Shown in pieces: positions 47,301 to 58,831 of a stretch of 64,000 nt of DNA. The position numbers were made by a program, and so were the translations under genes. A model generated the notes under the pieces. The model was not told the DNA's origin and searched no databases. It saw only the letters and a list, made by a program, of their open reading frames with translations. The stretch comes from Eriocheir sinensis (Eukaryota > Arthropoda > Malacostraca > Decapoda > Varunidae): positions 6,268,825 through 6,332,824 of the forward strand of contig NC_066513.1 of the NCBI RefSeq assembly GCF_024679095.1. The letters run 5' to 3'. Positions within the stretch are counted from its first letter, which is position 1, and the number at the start of each line of letters is the position of its first letter.

Positions 47301-47305
<5 letters not shown>
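44451..47305 (+). mobile_element. CR1-like LINE copy 2, best preserved, inserted in a CT tract
   Basis: It starts within the endonuclease (LTETFIDTTNI), which continues with GDFNLPHIDW near 44,780 and SCDHKL near 44,975 and stops at 45,190. The RT region follows. A 457-codon open frame (45,809-47,182) covers RT blocks NYRPISLTS, DFQKAFDKVPHHKLL, SGVPQGSVLGP, catalytic FADDTKI and the C-terminal domain. About 40 bp of foreign-looking sequence near 45,625-45,690 break the frame before it. CT repeats lie directly at both ends (44,421-44,450 and 47,306-47,338), so the copy probably entered a CT microsatellite. Confidence 0.92.
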
Positions 47306-47357
<52 letters not shown>

Positions 47358-47436
47358 AAGATCGGTCACTGAGCTCCTTCTGTAGGGGAACGGCTGGCTG
47401 TCTCGAGAGAGACCCCCAGCAGACCAAGAGGTGAAT

Positions 47437-47475
<39 letters not shown>
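47306..47475. repeat. CT and CA tracts around a SINE-like fragment
   Basis: A CT run and a CA run are followed by about 80 bp ending GTGAATTATACACACACA, which matches the 3' end of the tRNA-derived SINEs at 22.4-23.1 kb, then a longer CA run. Confidence 0.6.
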
Positions 47476-47675
47476 AAGGGAGGAAGGAAGAAATAAAAAG
47501 AATAGAGACAGCGGGATGGAAGTAAGATAGAGGCAGGGAGGGGAGGCCGCGTCCTTGAGCCGAGGGGGTGGTGAGTTAATTAAATGCACTCACTAGCCAG
47601 CCACTTGGCAACTCAAAGGAAGAGGAACTCCACACACGATATACATAGGCCTAATTTATCAAGCCCCCTCCTCCC

Positions 47676-47716
<41 letters not shown>

Positions 47717-47870
47717 TAAAGATATGTCTGCGAAAGACTGCTAAGTTCTCACTGTAGAATTTCTTCTTCGTTACCGTATAATTTTGTTACCTATATTGTT
47801 TTCTCTAAAACCATCAGTGTCCCAGAAAACGTATCCCTGCTATGGCATACTAAAATTAAACAGGAGTTAT
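47476..47870. other. Unassigned DNA with a (GT)n run
   Basis: A GT run lies at about 47,678-47,714. No gene or element was recognised. Confidence 0.4.
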
Positions 47871-47872
47871 AT

Positions 47873-47950
47873 ACAGTTAAGTCGCGTATGACGCGGATTC
47901 GTAAGGCGCGGTTTCCTATGACGCGGTATGGTTTCAGAACTGTATGATCA
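47873..47950 (+). mobile_element. Pogo-like terminus (GACGCGG family)
   Basis: TACAGTTAAGTCGCGTATGA begins at 47,872 with iterated ATGACGCGG. The opposite terminus of the same family occurs at 61,740-61,811. Confidence 0.5.
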
Positions 47951-47989
47951 GGGGGCAGGTCTATCTGAATGAGCAATGCAGCGCCCTCA

Positions 47990-50900
47990 ACCTCCCCCGA
48001 GCTGTCTTTCCTCAGCTTTCCCTTTCTCTTCTGTCCATGCTTCTTTCTTTGGGTAACCAGGGGATTAATCCCCACAGGTGTCCTGCGTCCCTGCCCTATG
48101 GCGAGCTGTTAGGCCAGCCTCTGATCTGGGCTGTTTGGGGGAAGGGTTTGCACCCCCTCCCCCACAAAAACTTACCCTCAGCCAAAAACAAATTAAAAAG
48201 TAAAGGTCGGGGTCGGGGCGTGAGCCTCGACCCGACCTTTACTTTTCGGTTCGGGCGGGCTTCCACGATGCATCCACATCCGGGGAGCCTGGCGTCAGTG
48301 ACGGGTGCAGGGCAAAGCCTACGGGACCCCTGCACCTCGAAGGAGGAAGGGCCCCCTAGCCCCTCTTTTTGTTTTGGGAGTGGCCGGGGTGGTGCAGAGG
48401 CTGCGCCCGGCTGCAGGACCGGGTTCGAGGTTAACCTTCGGAGGGCTCTGCGTGTGGGGTCCTGGAGTGTCCGGAGCCTCTCGGACGATGATCGACTGCC
48501 CTACCTATCAAATGAGCTCAGAAGGCTGAGGGTGGACATAATGGCACTCTCTGAGACAAGGAGGCCTGGCAGTGGCGAGATCAGTGACGGGGGGTACACC
48601 TTCTACTGATCCGGCATGAGCAATGGCTTCCATGTCAAGGGGGTAGCTATGGGCATCTCCAGCCAACTGCTGCCATTTGTGGTTGAGGTTGCTCCGGTTG
48701 ATGAGCGTGTAATGCGAGTGAGGCTGAAGCACACACTGGGCTTCATTCTTGTTGTAGTGTACGCTCCTACCGAGATGCGTGAAACTGAAGAGAAGGAGAC
48801 GTTCTACGTCAAACTCGACTCCGTATTAGACCAGTGCCCTCCCCGGGACACACTCATTGTCCTGGGCAACTTCTATGCTACTACTGGCACTGACAGGGTT
48901 GGCTACGAGCTATGTGTTGGTCCCCATGGATCTGGTACCAGGAACATCAACAGCTCTCTCCTCCTGAATTTTGCAAAATCCAGAAGGTTGAAAATTGCGG
49001 GTTCCTGGTACCAGAGACCAGAGCTGCACCGCTGGACTTGGTATAGCGGTGCCGGAGGGATAGCTAAGGAGATCGACCACATTCTCGTAAGTACTCGTTG
49101 GAGGATTCTTCAGAACTGCAGGGTTTACCGGAGTGCTGAGTTCTTTGCAACTAACCACAGGCTTGTTGTTGCAACACTCAAGCTTCATGTCAGGTCAAGA
49201 AGAATCTCGAGATGCAACACTACTCTGTTCCATCTCAAGAGGCTGATGGACCTGGCATGTGCTCAGGAGTATGCAGTGACGGTCTCAAATCGGTTTGAAG
49301 TGCCCGGCACCCCGGAGGACCCTGTAGAACTGTGGGATACCTTCAAACGTGAGACTGCAAGCTGCCAAGGAGTGCACTGGAGAGCGCCCGAGATCTAGGA
49401 GTGGCTTTGCCTCGGTGGAGACGCTGGAGAATATCGAGGAGAGTCGCGCTGCCAGACTTGCTGGGAACCGGGACCAATACAGGGCTCTGTCACGTAGGAC
49501 TAGAGCTCTCCTGAGGAGTGACAAAGAGAGGTATGTCAGGGGTCTCGCCGAGGAGGTCGAGGGCCATTTAAATGCGAATGACCTCCGACCTGCCTACCGA
49601 GCCCTGAAGAAGCTCCGCTCCAAGTCTTCCTCTCAGGTGAGCGCTATCCGAACAGCTGACGGCTGCCTCGTGTCGGACATGGATGGGCAAAAGGCTCGTT
49701 GGGCTGAGTACTTCGAGTAGCTGTACATGGCGGACCCTCCATGTGGGCAGCTTCCAGTTGCTGGGTTTCAGGTGGTGGATGCTGACCCACCCATTGACGA
49801 AACCCCACCCTCTCTGGGCGAGGTCAGAGAGGCTGTGGCCAAGATGAGGGGTGGGAAGGTACCTGGCGCCTGTAACATCAGTGCGGAGCTGCTCAAAGCT
49901 GGAGGTGAGGCCATGATCCACGGGTTGCATGCGGTCTTGACTGCTTTATGGCAGTCCGGTACCATCCCTCCTGACTGGAAGACGGGGTTGGTCGTCCCTA
50001 TCTGGAAAGGGAAAGGGGACCGCCAGGACTGCAACAACTACCGTGGTATTACACTGCTAGTGTGCCAGGCAAGGTGCTTGCCCACCTATTGCTGATGCGA
50101 ATTCACAACCAGCTGCTGAAGCTGCAGAGACCTGAACAGTCTGGGCTCACGCCTGGCAATTCAACAACTGACCGTATCCTAGCGCTTCGCGTACTGGTGG
50201 TGCGCCAATGTGAGTTTTGACAGGGGATGCTTGCAGCCTATGTCGATCTCAAGAAGGCGTTTGATTCAGTGCATCTTGAGGCACTCTGCGATCTTCTGCG
50301 ACTCTGTGGGATTCCTGCAAGGACTATTGGTTTGCTGACTGGCCTGTATTCTGGTACAGACAGTGCTGTGAAGTGTGTGTGTGGGGGGGGTGGGGGGGGG
50401 GGGGGGGGCTTGTCCAGCCTCTTTCCCGTGAATGCGGGAGTGAGGCAGGGCTGTGTCCTTGCCCCATCGCTTTTCAACACTTGTATGGACTGGGTATTGG
50501 GCAGAGTTGTGGACCAGTCATTGCGGAGCATCCATTGGCAATACCAGGGTCACTGACCTTGTTTTTGCTGATGATGCAGTAATCCTAGCGGAGTCGCTGG
50601 AGGTTTTGGTGATGCACTCGAGGCAATGCACGAGGAGGTGAAGCTCTTGGGACTTTAGGTCTTCTGAGCCAAGACCAACGTACAGGTGTTTGGAGGTTTG
50701 CTGGATGACACAGTACAGTCTGTTCATGCGTGTGGCGAGGACGTTGCGATCTAAGAAAGTTTCATGTATCTTGGTAGCGTAGTTCATAACAACGATGAGT
50801 CTGGCCAGGAAGTCTTACAACGGATTGGTCTGGAACACGGTGTTATGGACTCGCTCAACATGAGTATATGGCGTTGTCGATACCTGTGCAGAAGGACAAA

Positions 50901-51390
50901 GATCCGGATCTTCAACTCCCTTAATTGTGCTCCCTGTCTTAATCTATGGTTGTGAGATATGGACACTAAATGGAGACTTGGAGAGGCGTATTGAAGCCTT
51001 TGGTAATGTGTCTACACAGAATCATGGGATATCGCTGGAATGCCTTTGTGTCAAACCGGCGACTACTCTGTGAGACTGATTCGACATATATTACCTGCAT
51101 AGTCCGTCAACGCCAACTCCGGCCATACGGACACGTGGCACGTTTTCCGGAAGCTGATCCTGCTCATCGGGTTGTCTCTGTAAGAGACAATCCTGAGTGG
51201 AGGAGGCCAAGGGGACGCCCACGGAGTTCATGACTTGAGCAAGTCGATAGATCCTGCCGGGAGGTACTCGGGTTAGGATGGGGGCCTGCATGGAGACTCG
51301 CCCGGAGAGACCCCCGGGCTTGGCATCGTAGGGTGGGCGAGGCGACGCGCTCCCCCGGCGTATGCCCCCATTGATTGATTGATTGATGTT
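47990..51390 (+). mobile_element. RTE-type LINE, nearly full length, dead
   Basis: A leader with a GGTCGGGGTCGGGG hairpin (48,205-48,245) is followed by an endonuclease: WSVRSLSDDDRLPYLSNEL near 48,460, MALSETRRPG near 48,545, GNFYATTGTDR near 48,865, EIDHILVSTRWRIL near 49,070, TNHRLVV near 49,150. RT follows: GVRQGCVLAPSLFNTCMDW near 50,440 and FADDAV near 50,565. It ends in GATT repeats (51,373-51,388), a typical RTE tail. GNFYA replaces the usual catalytic GDFNA. A G tract at 50,384-50,408 expands a Gly run inside RT. Stops and frameshifts are common. Proteins like this are often mislabelled craniofacial development protein 2. Confidence 0.88.
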
Positions 51391-51535
51391 CAGATCACGC
51401 GGGTAAAACCATCTATGACGTAGTTCGTGGTCTCCCCTGGCCAAACGAGAGCAGAGTTGCCAGGTTGGATTTTTTTTCCGAGGGGGAAAATCCCATGGTG
51501 GCGATTGGGTTGTTTTTTGGGAGGATTTTTATCCC

Positions 51536-51538
<3 letters not shown>
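51391..51538. other. Unassigned spacer
   Basis: Nothing recognised between the RTE tail and the CT tract. Confidence 0.4.

Positions 51539-51614
<76 letters not shown>
51539..51614 (+). repeat. (CT)n microsatellite
   Basis: Uninterrupted CT run of about 76 bp. Confidence 0.95.
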
Positions 51615-51616
<2 letters not shown>

Positions 51617-52044
51617 CACATTTTTATAATCAGTAAGTTACAAATTATCCTCACTATCATAATGATCATATAGCCAAAATTTATAGATGTAGACAAGAAG
51701 AACGTTCGCAGTCGGCTGCCGTGGCCCTCACTCAAATTCCAAGTCACAGTCATGCACTCCCCAATCGCTCTACATCTCTTCCCGTCAATCTTTTCCCCCT
51801 CCTTTGCTCCTTTTTTCATGTAAAGTGGACCTGGCCCAACTGTCTATTCTGGCAGGCAAAAAAGAAAGCGATCTGGCTAACTAGCCTACTAAAATCTACA
51901 GCAGGCCGCTTCTACACATCAGCCTGCTGGCAAACTGACTTTTAAAAAATCTAAATTGGTGTTCCTAGAGCCTTTCCTTTCTTTTGTCTTTCTCGCTGCC
52001 CTGTCCGAAGGGGAAGAAATCAGAGACACGGTGTATAAAGAAAC

Positions 52045-52050
<6 letters not shown>
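51615..52050. other. Unassigned sequence
   Basis: No coding or repeat signature was seen. Confidence 0.4.

Positions 52051-52105
<55 letters not shown>
52051..52105 (+). repeat. (GA)n microsatellite at a LINE 3' end
   Basis: The GA run abuts the 3' terminus (ATTTACATAG, read inverted) of the minus-strand CR1-like copy. Confidence 0.95.
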
Positions 52106-52110
<5 letters not shown>

Positions 52111-52218
52111 CATAGAAAATCAGACCGCACAGACCTCATGGTCCAGACTAGGTAGCCTGTCCTTAAACCTAAGTGATTCTACATTAATCAGATGGCTCCA
52201 AAACGTTGTATTTCTACT

Positions 52219-54925
52219 TTAGTTAATATTAAGTTCAAGGAAGTGACGGTCGAGCTTGTTTTTAAAGGAGTCAGTCGTGTTACACTGGACCTCTGAAGGT
52301 GGGAACTTATTCCATTCTCGCACTACAACGTTGGTGAAGAAAAATTTGGTGCAGTCTGAATTTACTTGTCTACATTTGAGTTTTATGCCATTGTTCCTCG
52401 TTCGCAAAGTGTCATCGATCATAAACAATTTTGTTCTGTCTACATTCGTGAAACCATTAAGTATTTTAGAACATTCGATCAGTTTTCCTCGGAGGCGACG
52501 TTTCTCACGAGAGAACATGTTAAGGGTGGAAAGCCTTTCTTCGTATGATTTGTTGCGCAAGGAAGGGATCATTTTTGTTGCCCGACGCTGAACACCTTCT
52601 AATTTAGCAATGTCCTTTGCATGGTGGGGAGACCAAAACTGTACCGCATATTCCAAGTGGGGTCTGACTAAACTATTGTAGAGCGGAAGTGTTACATCTT
52701 TATTCTTGAATAAAAAGTTTCTTTTAATGAAGCCCAACATTCTGTTCGCTTTATTTGCTGCATCGATGCATTGATGTGAGAATTTGAGGTTTGACGCAAT
52801 TTTGAACCCCAGGTCCTTAACGCATTGAACGCTTGTGAGTTTAACGCCGCTTATTTCGTAATCGAACTTCTTATTTCTTGTTCCAACTTGAAGGACCTGG
52901 CACTTGTCTACGTTAGAGGGCATCTCCTATCTATCCGACCAAGCTGATATTTTGTGCAAATTCTCTTGGAGGCTTTGCCTGTCTTCGTCAGTGAAAACCG
53001 AGTAACCAATCTTTGTGTCGTCTGCAAATTTACTAATGCGATTATTGAGTCCAACATCCACATCGTTGATGTAAATAATGAAGACCACTGGGCCAAGAAC
53101 CGAGCCCTGAGGGACGCCACTAGTGACCGGTGCCCACTCTGAGTTAAGTCCGTCAATCACCACTCTTTGTTGTCTGTTGCTCAACCAATTCGCGATCCAT
53201 TGGTTTACTTGACCGTCAGTACCTATTTGCTTTAATTTATAAAGTAATTTATGATGTGGGACTTTATCAAACGCTTTCTGGAAATCAAGATAGACTACGT
53301 CCAATGATTTGGTTACGTCATAAACTGAGAAGAGGTCGTTATAAAAGGTCAATAGGTTTGATAGGCAGGATCTTTTGTTACGGAAGCCATGTTGTGAATC
53401 CCCAATTAATGAGTGGCTTTCAAGATAACTCACAATTTTGTCTTAAATTATGTTCTCAACTAGCTTACCTACAACTGAAGTTAGACTAATGGGTCTGTAA
53501 TTACCTGGTATTTTTTTGTCTCTTTTCTTAAAAATCGGTGTCACGGTGACTTGTCGCACGGACATATTGAATACGGTTGTGAGGGAGGAGAGTATTTCGC
53601 TCTTTGTTTCTTTAAGCAGTATAGGATATACTTTGTCGGGTCCGGGACTTTTATTTGTTTTAAGTGAATGGAGAGCTTTAAGGACTTCATCGGTTGTTAT
53701 CTCAAAATTAGGCAATGCATGCTCGAGATTTACATTGATACTGGTGTTGGTGGTAGTGGGAGGAAGACTGTTAGTATTAAACACCGAGGAAAAGTAATTG
53801 TTTAAGGGTTTGCAATGTGTTGGCTGTCAGTCACTAGTGCACCGTCGCTGTTTGTTAAAGGTCCAATTCCACTTCTGATCGCCTTTCTGTTGTTTATGTA
53901 ACTGAAGAATGATTTCTGATTATTTTTACAGTTGGCTGCAATATTTTCTTCATATCTACCCTTTGCCTGACATACTAATCTTTTTACTCGTCGCCTGGCA
54001 TCATGATAAAGTCTAATGTTTTCGGGCGTGCTTTGTTCTTTCTTTAACCTGTAAATCAATTTTCTCTCCTTGACTGAGTGTTTAATTTCGCTATTAAACC
54101 AAGGTGGGCTTTTATTAGTGTTAATTCGCTTCTCGCACAAGGGGGACGAATGTGTTCTGCTGAGTGAGTAAATGATTTTTAAAGCTTAGCCAGGGTTCCT
54201 CTACATTGCCGTCATCTGATAGTTATATTTCTGTTAGTTTTTGTCGGATTTCTACGAAGTTAGCTCTTTTGAAATTGGGCACCTTTACTTTATTTTCAGT
54301 CACTGATGTTTGAGCTCTAATTTAATATCGCAAGAACCGAGGTGTTCTCCTACCGTGACATTACTGACTAGGTTATCTTGGGTAGTTATAACAAGGTCGA
54401 GTATGTTATTTTGTCGAGTTAGTTTTGAAAGCATTTGGCTTAGATAATTTTCTTCTAAATAATCAATCATTCTATGTGACTCGCCTTCTGTACCTGACAG
54501 TATCGCCCAGTCGATATGGGGGAGGTTAAGGTCTCCTAATATCAGTGAGTCGTTGTTATTAAGAGACTGCCTTAAGACGCTGTACATTTCAAGATCATCA
54601 TCGAGTGATTGCCCGGGAGGCCTATAGGTGACAGATATATTTATATTGACTTTTGCAATGTTTACTCGCACGCACAAATATTCAACGTTACTGTCTCTTG
54701 GTGTTTTGTCAGTGGGTTGCAAATAGCTTTTGACAAAAAGGGCGACGTTTACACGATCTTTGTTGAAGAGTCTGTAGCAATCTATGTTGTATTCGGAACT
54801 TAAATCAATATTTGTGGTGTCGATAAATGTTTCGGTTATAGCAATTATGTCAAAATTTTCTGTTAGAGCAAGACATCTCAATTCATCAAACTTGTTTCTT
54901 AGGCTACACGCATTGAAACTAAGGT
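52219..54925 (-). pseudogene. CR1-like ORF2: endonuclease and reverse transcriptase
   Basis: The endonuclease opens FNACSLRNKFDEL near 54,920, with IIAITETFIDTTNI and GDLNLPHIDW (Leu replacing Phe), and loses frame after GSCD near 54,320. RT resumes near 54,140 and is broken by a stop near 53,440. The blocks VYLDFQKAFDKVPHHKLL, SGVPQGSVLGP, FADDTKI and the C-terminal domain are readable to 52,219. A stop at 52,926 splits the catalytic part from the C-terminal part. ORF2 would nick the target and copy the RNA into it; this copy cannot. Confidence 0.88.
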
Positions 54926-55011
54926 TTTTAAGTTATCTAGAGGCTTTGTAATAGAGGTGTTGGTACTTGCGGGTTCACGGTTACGAGTTTGTTACGATGC
55001 ATGGCGTCTAT

Positions 55012-55985
55012 TTACACGGGCGGGGTGGAGGGACGTGGCTGGGTGTCGTTTTTTGATCGGGTGTCACGTGCTGCGTCGTTTAGGAGCCTTCCGAATCTGG
55101 CTGCCCCGATGAGGGACAGGTGTATTCCGTCCCTGTGGAAGAGCTCACTTTGTGCGTAGAAATTGTCCCAGGCGTTGAAGAACTCAACGTCAAGCTCTCT
55201 GCAAAGAGTCTGTAAGTGGTTGTTGATGCTGAACGCCTTGCTGAAGAAGTCGCTCTCCGCCCACGTCCGTGATAGAACTCCTGAAATCAAAATGTTAGGG
55301 GATTTAGACTTATACTGCTGGATGAGCCTGCGGCACTTGTCCAGCAGTTCCTCAGACCGGGTCGTGGTGACGTCGTTCGTACCTGTGTGAATAACAAACA
55401 GTGAATCATTAGTAGCATGGGGGGAGATCTCAAGAGCAGCAGTTACATCGTCGATCCCAGCACCAGGATATCAATAGTTCCGTCTTCGACGAGGAACTCT
55501 GCTGCAGAACTCAACGACCTGCTGGCGAATCATGGAGTCACCCACCAGGAAGGTGCTCTCCTACTCGTCATCCTCCTCCAGAATGGCAAACCTGTTGAAG
55601 CAATGAACAGGATAAATTGCTTGTCTGGCTGGTTTGGCTCCTCCATTCACGACAGTGAAGCCATCATGGGCAGTGCCACTAGTATCCTCCCGCTGCGTGG
55701 TGTTGTCCGCTGGTGTCGACGGTACTGCTGAAGGCAAGGGGGCGATTGGAGAAGGGTTTGGCACCACAGCAACATTAGCCTGGATGAATTCCTGCAAAGA
55801 GGCAACAGTGCGAGAAAGTTCTATTATTTTATTCTGACTTGCTTCCATCTTCTCTTCTTGCTCCTGCAGTCTTGTCTCGAGATGCTGCCTGGAGAGACAC
55901 AGTCGACAGACAACAGAACGCCCTGTAAAAAAGTGAGCTGATAAGCTACCGTTACAAATACTGCACTTCTGAGGCGCTATCTTAG
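55012..55985 (-). pseudogene. CR1-like ORF1: zinc ribbon, coiled coil, SGNH esterase
   Basis: The N-terminus has paired CSIC (55,954-55,965) and CRLC (55,897-55,908) motifs, then a short coiled coil (RLQEQEEKMEASQNKIIELS) and a Pro-rich linker. An SGNH/GDSL hydrolase domain follows: FLVGDSMIR near 55,540 (block I), HTGTNDV near 55,380 (block III) and DGIHLS near 55,125 (block V). Stops at about 55,561 and 55,474 interrupt it. Esterase and PHD-like domains in ORF1 are known from CR1-group LINEs, which supports the family call. Confidence 0.85.
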
Positions 55986-56015
55986 CTGAAAGTGATTAAT
56001 GATTGCCTGAAATGA

Positions 56016-56345
56016 AAGAGATAAAAAGAGAGTGAAGGGGATTAGGAAAGGAGGTGAGGTGAGTGAGAGGGGGTTTAGGAAAGGAGGTAAGGTGAGTGAC
56101 AGGAGGAGTAGGAAGGGAGGTGATGTGAGTGAAGAGGGGGATTAAGAAAGGAGGTGAGGTGAGGTGAGTGAAGAGGGGGATTAGGAATGGAGGTGAGGTG
56201 AGTGAGAGGAGGTTTAGGAAAGAGGTGAGGTGAGGTGGGTGTAGGGGTGGGTAAAAAGGATGTGAGGTGAGATGAGCGAGGGGGGGCTTAGGTCAATATG
56301 TGAGGTGAGGTGAGGGAAAGGGGGGGGTAGGAAAGATTAATTCTC
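56016..56345 (+). repeat. G-rich minisatellite (GGTGAGGTGAGTGA)
   Basis: Imperfect units of about 35-60 bp with AGGAAAGGAGGTGAGGTGAG and GATTAGG themes, six or more copies, no coding frame. Confidence 0.8.
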
Positions 56346-56424
56346 TAGGGGATTTAAAGAGAGTGTAGTGGGGAGGAGCAGATTGAAACCTCAGAGGAAT
56401 TCAAAGGGTGAGGTGTCGGCAAGC

Positions 56425-56745
56425 ACAACACAAAAACACTCGGAAACAACACACGAGAAACACTCAGAAACTCACGCAAAAACACCCAACACACCCAGAT
56501 CACACGCGAAAACACTCGGGAACACAACAACACACTCGAAACACACGAGAAACACTCAAAAACTCACGCATAAGCACAAGATTCAACACCCCCAAATCAC
56601 TCGCAAAAACACCGGAAACACAGCAACACACTCGAAATACTCTGAAACCCACGCAGAAACACTCGGAAACACAGCCAAATCACACGCAAAAACACACAAC
56701 AACACACTCGGAAACACACGTCGGGAAATCACAGGCAACACACAA
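56425..56745 (+). repeat. A/C-rich minisatellite (ACACTCGGAAACACA)
   Basis: Repeating phrases such as AACACTCGGAAACACA and CACACGAGAAACACTC in a nested pattern. Two Thr/His/Asn-rich frames result from the repeat. Confidence 0.8.
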
Positions 56746-56824
56746 GCAAGGTATGTTCGATCGCAGCAGGGTCCTCACGTCCGTTTCTCAGGAGAGGTCA
56801 CGAAAGCAAGAACAACGAGCGGCT

Positions 56825-56940
56825 TGACCTCTCTGAGTGAGGGCAGGGCGCTGAGTGAAGTGAGGGCAGGGCGCTGAGTGAGTGAGGGCAGCGCGCTGAG
56901 AGTGACGGCAGGGCGTTGAGTGAGTGAGGGCAGGGCGCTG

Positions 56941-57000
<60 letters not shown>
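56825..57000 (+). repeat. 24-bp minisatellite and (GA)n
   Basis: About five units of GAGGGCAGGGCGCTGAGTGA (56,836-56,945), then a GA run to 57,000. Confidence 0.85.
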
Positions 57001-57002
<2 letters not shown>

Positions 57003-57139
57003 TTGAAAGTGGTTGGTCACCACTAATTATTGCATTAATATGCGCGCCAAATAATATTTTTGTCGATTTCGGGTTAGCGGGGAAAGTAAATGGTTGGGCG
57101 GACTGTGGCGGCGGCGCGGCACGTTCCCAGTCCCGACCT

Positions 57140-58163
57140 GGGGCCGAATTCACAAAGGCTTAGCTCGTAGTTTTGGGCCGTTAGTGCGTAGTTTTGAGAA
57201 CATTGAGATTCACAAAGCTCGCGCGGTAATAACTACCTACAAATCAATGACATCACGGGTTAGCGCGCGGATTTACATAGCTTTACCTCGCTCTGTGTGA
57301 CGCTAAATATGTTGTTAAATAACTACTGTCTCGGGGGTGTAGTAAACGCTAACAATATTATCATATTTACGTATAAATGCTTATAAATCGCGTTTTTCAA
57401 CTTGAAATATAACTTTGCGAGTAGAGGAAGCCCATTTCTTTATAAAATGATGAGATATACACCCTTTGAGAGGTATATGATAAGTGTGGGCGGTATGGCA
57501 ACACCGACGCCCGCGGCCGGGGGATTGCCAGACCTCCCTCCTCCTTCATCTTCCTACCTCCTCATCCATTCATCCATCCATCTCTAGATTTGTCCCTCCG
57601 TGGAGGGACCATGGACCTTTGTCGGGTGACAGCCCATGAGTTGGGCTGCAGATATGGCAAGACAGTCTTAATTTTCCCTCGTTCCTTCTTTGTACTTCGT
57701 TCCTGTCTGCCTCGATATCTGTCCCATATTTCTCTTTGCTTTCTTCCTGCCTCAATCTCCTCCGTATCTTCTTTTTCTTCATCTTAAGCATGTTCGTAGG
57801 TAACAAGACATCGAACAGCAGAGTTACCTTGACGTAAATGTGCAGCAAACAACGAAATAATTCAATTCGTAGATTACGATTTAGTACAGTTTGCCTTAAA
57901 AGGAAGAGAAATGGGAAGAGAATGGGTTTCTTGAACTAGCAGCTGGAGGGGGCTCCCTAGGATTGGCGGACGGTTCTGTAAACGTGCATGCGATTCGCTG
58001 CAAGGCCAATGGCGTCATCAACCAATCAGCGGCCTCGCTGACTTAGCGCGCCTCTAACTACCATCTAAGGTTTGCTTCGTGAATCTGACGCTAACGTCGG
58101 TCGCTAAATCAGTAGTGCGTAGTTATGTTAGTTCGTAGTTAGTATGTTTGTGAATTCCGCCCC
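57140..58163. mobile_element. 1-kb inverted-terminal element, family unknown
   Basis: The left end reads GGGGCCGAATTCACAAAGG and the right end, inverted, GGGGCGGAATTCACAAACAT. Subterminal TAGTGCGTAGTTTTG and GTGCGTAGTTATG motifs recur on both sides. No transposase was found. The flanks show no convincing target duplication, so the superfamily is left open. Confidence 0.7.
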
Positions 58164-58352
58164 TGACGAGTACACGTCTATTTAACCCCAAGGCCCCCGC
58201 ACGGCAAGGAGTTGGCTCGCTTACCACGCACGTGCAGCACAATGTCTTGCAAGCCTGAATTTTCCCCATTTGTGAGTGCAAGTGGGATAAAATGGCGGCT
58301 AGCCAGTACCAAATTGTTTTTTCCCCATACGTACTGAGTGAAAAAGTGGGTG

Positions 58353-58412
58353 TTGGCGGTGGCCGAGTGGATAAGGTGGTGAGCGTGGGGTCGGACTGAA
58401 CATCAAAAGGCA
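58353..58412 (+). mobile_element. tRNA-like SINE head cut by the MULE
   Basis: GGCGGTGGCCGAGTGGATAA contains a perfect A box (TGGCCGAGTGG) and resembles a tRNA-Ser/Leu start. The MULE begins at 58,422, before a B box is reached. Confidence 0.5.
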
Positions 58413-58429
58413 GATAATGCCGAGACGAC

Positions 58430-58745
58430 TGATTGTATTCGATTTTTTTAGTCTGAACGTTTTCGACAGTTTAACATGTTTAAGAATGAATATTTTCGAC
58501 AATGATTTGGCAACGTAGACTGATTATTTTCGATGGTTCTGCAATATATTTTTCAATCATGATTATTTTCGACACATTAAAAACATTGGTTGGAATGTTT
58601 TCGAAACTAAATAAACTTCACTATGAATGTTTCCGACACTAAAAAAATATTGAACTGAATGTTTTCGACATAAATAAATTTTTGAACTGAATGTTTTCGA
58701 CACTAAGAAATGGTAAATTCTGAATGTTTTCGACACTGGAAAAAA
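58430..58745 (+). repeat. Left subterminal TTTTCGA motif array
   Basis: Variants of GAATGTTTTCGACA and GATTATTTTCGA recur every 25-45 bp, about ten times, all in one orientation pointing into the element. Confidence 0.85.
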
Positions 58746-58831
58746 TGAACTGTCACATCACGTCACGTTTAGACTTAAACAAAAGACTAGAAAAACTAGA
58801 AAAAAGCTATCACACGTCACACTTAAAAAGA

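Larger units (their letters stand above)
52106..56015 (-). mobile_element. CR1-like LINE copy 3, near full length
   Basis: This is the only copy of the family here with ORF1, at about 3.9 kb. ORF1 spans about 55,012-55,985 and ORF2 about 52,219-54,925. The 3' end shows TCTATGTAAATC next to a CT/GA microsatellite, as in copies 1 and 2. The 5' end lies near 56,015, where a G-rich minisatellite begins. Confidence 0.88.

Noticed and set aside
48455..49398. Host craniofacial development protein 2
   Set aside because: The sequence is the endonuclease of an RTE LINE, a common source of that mislabel.
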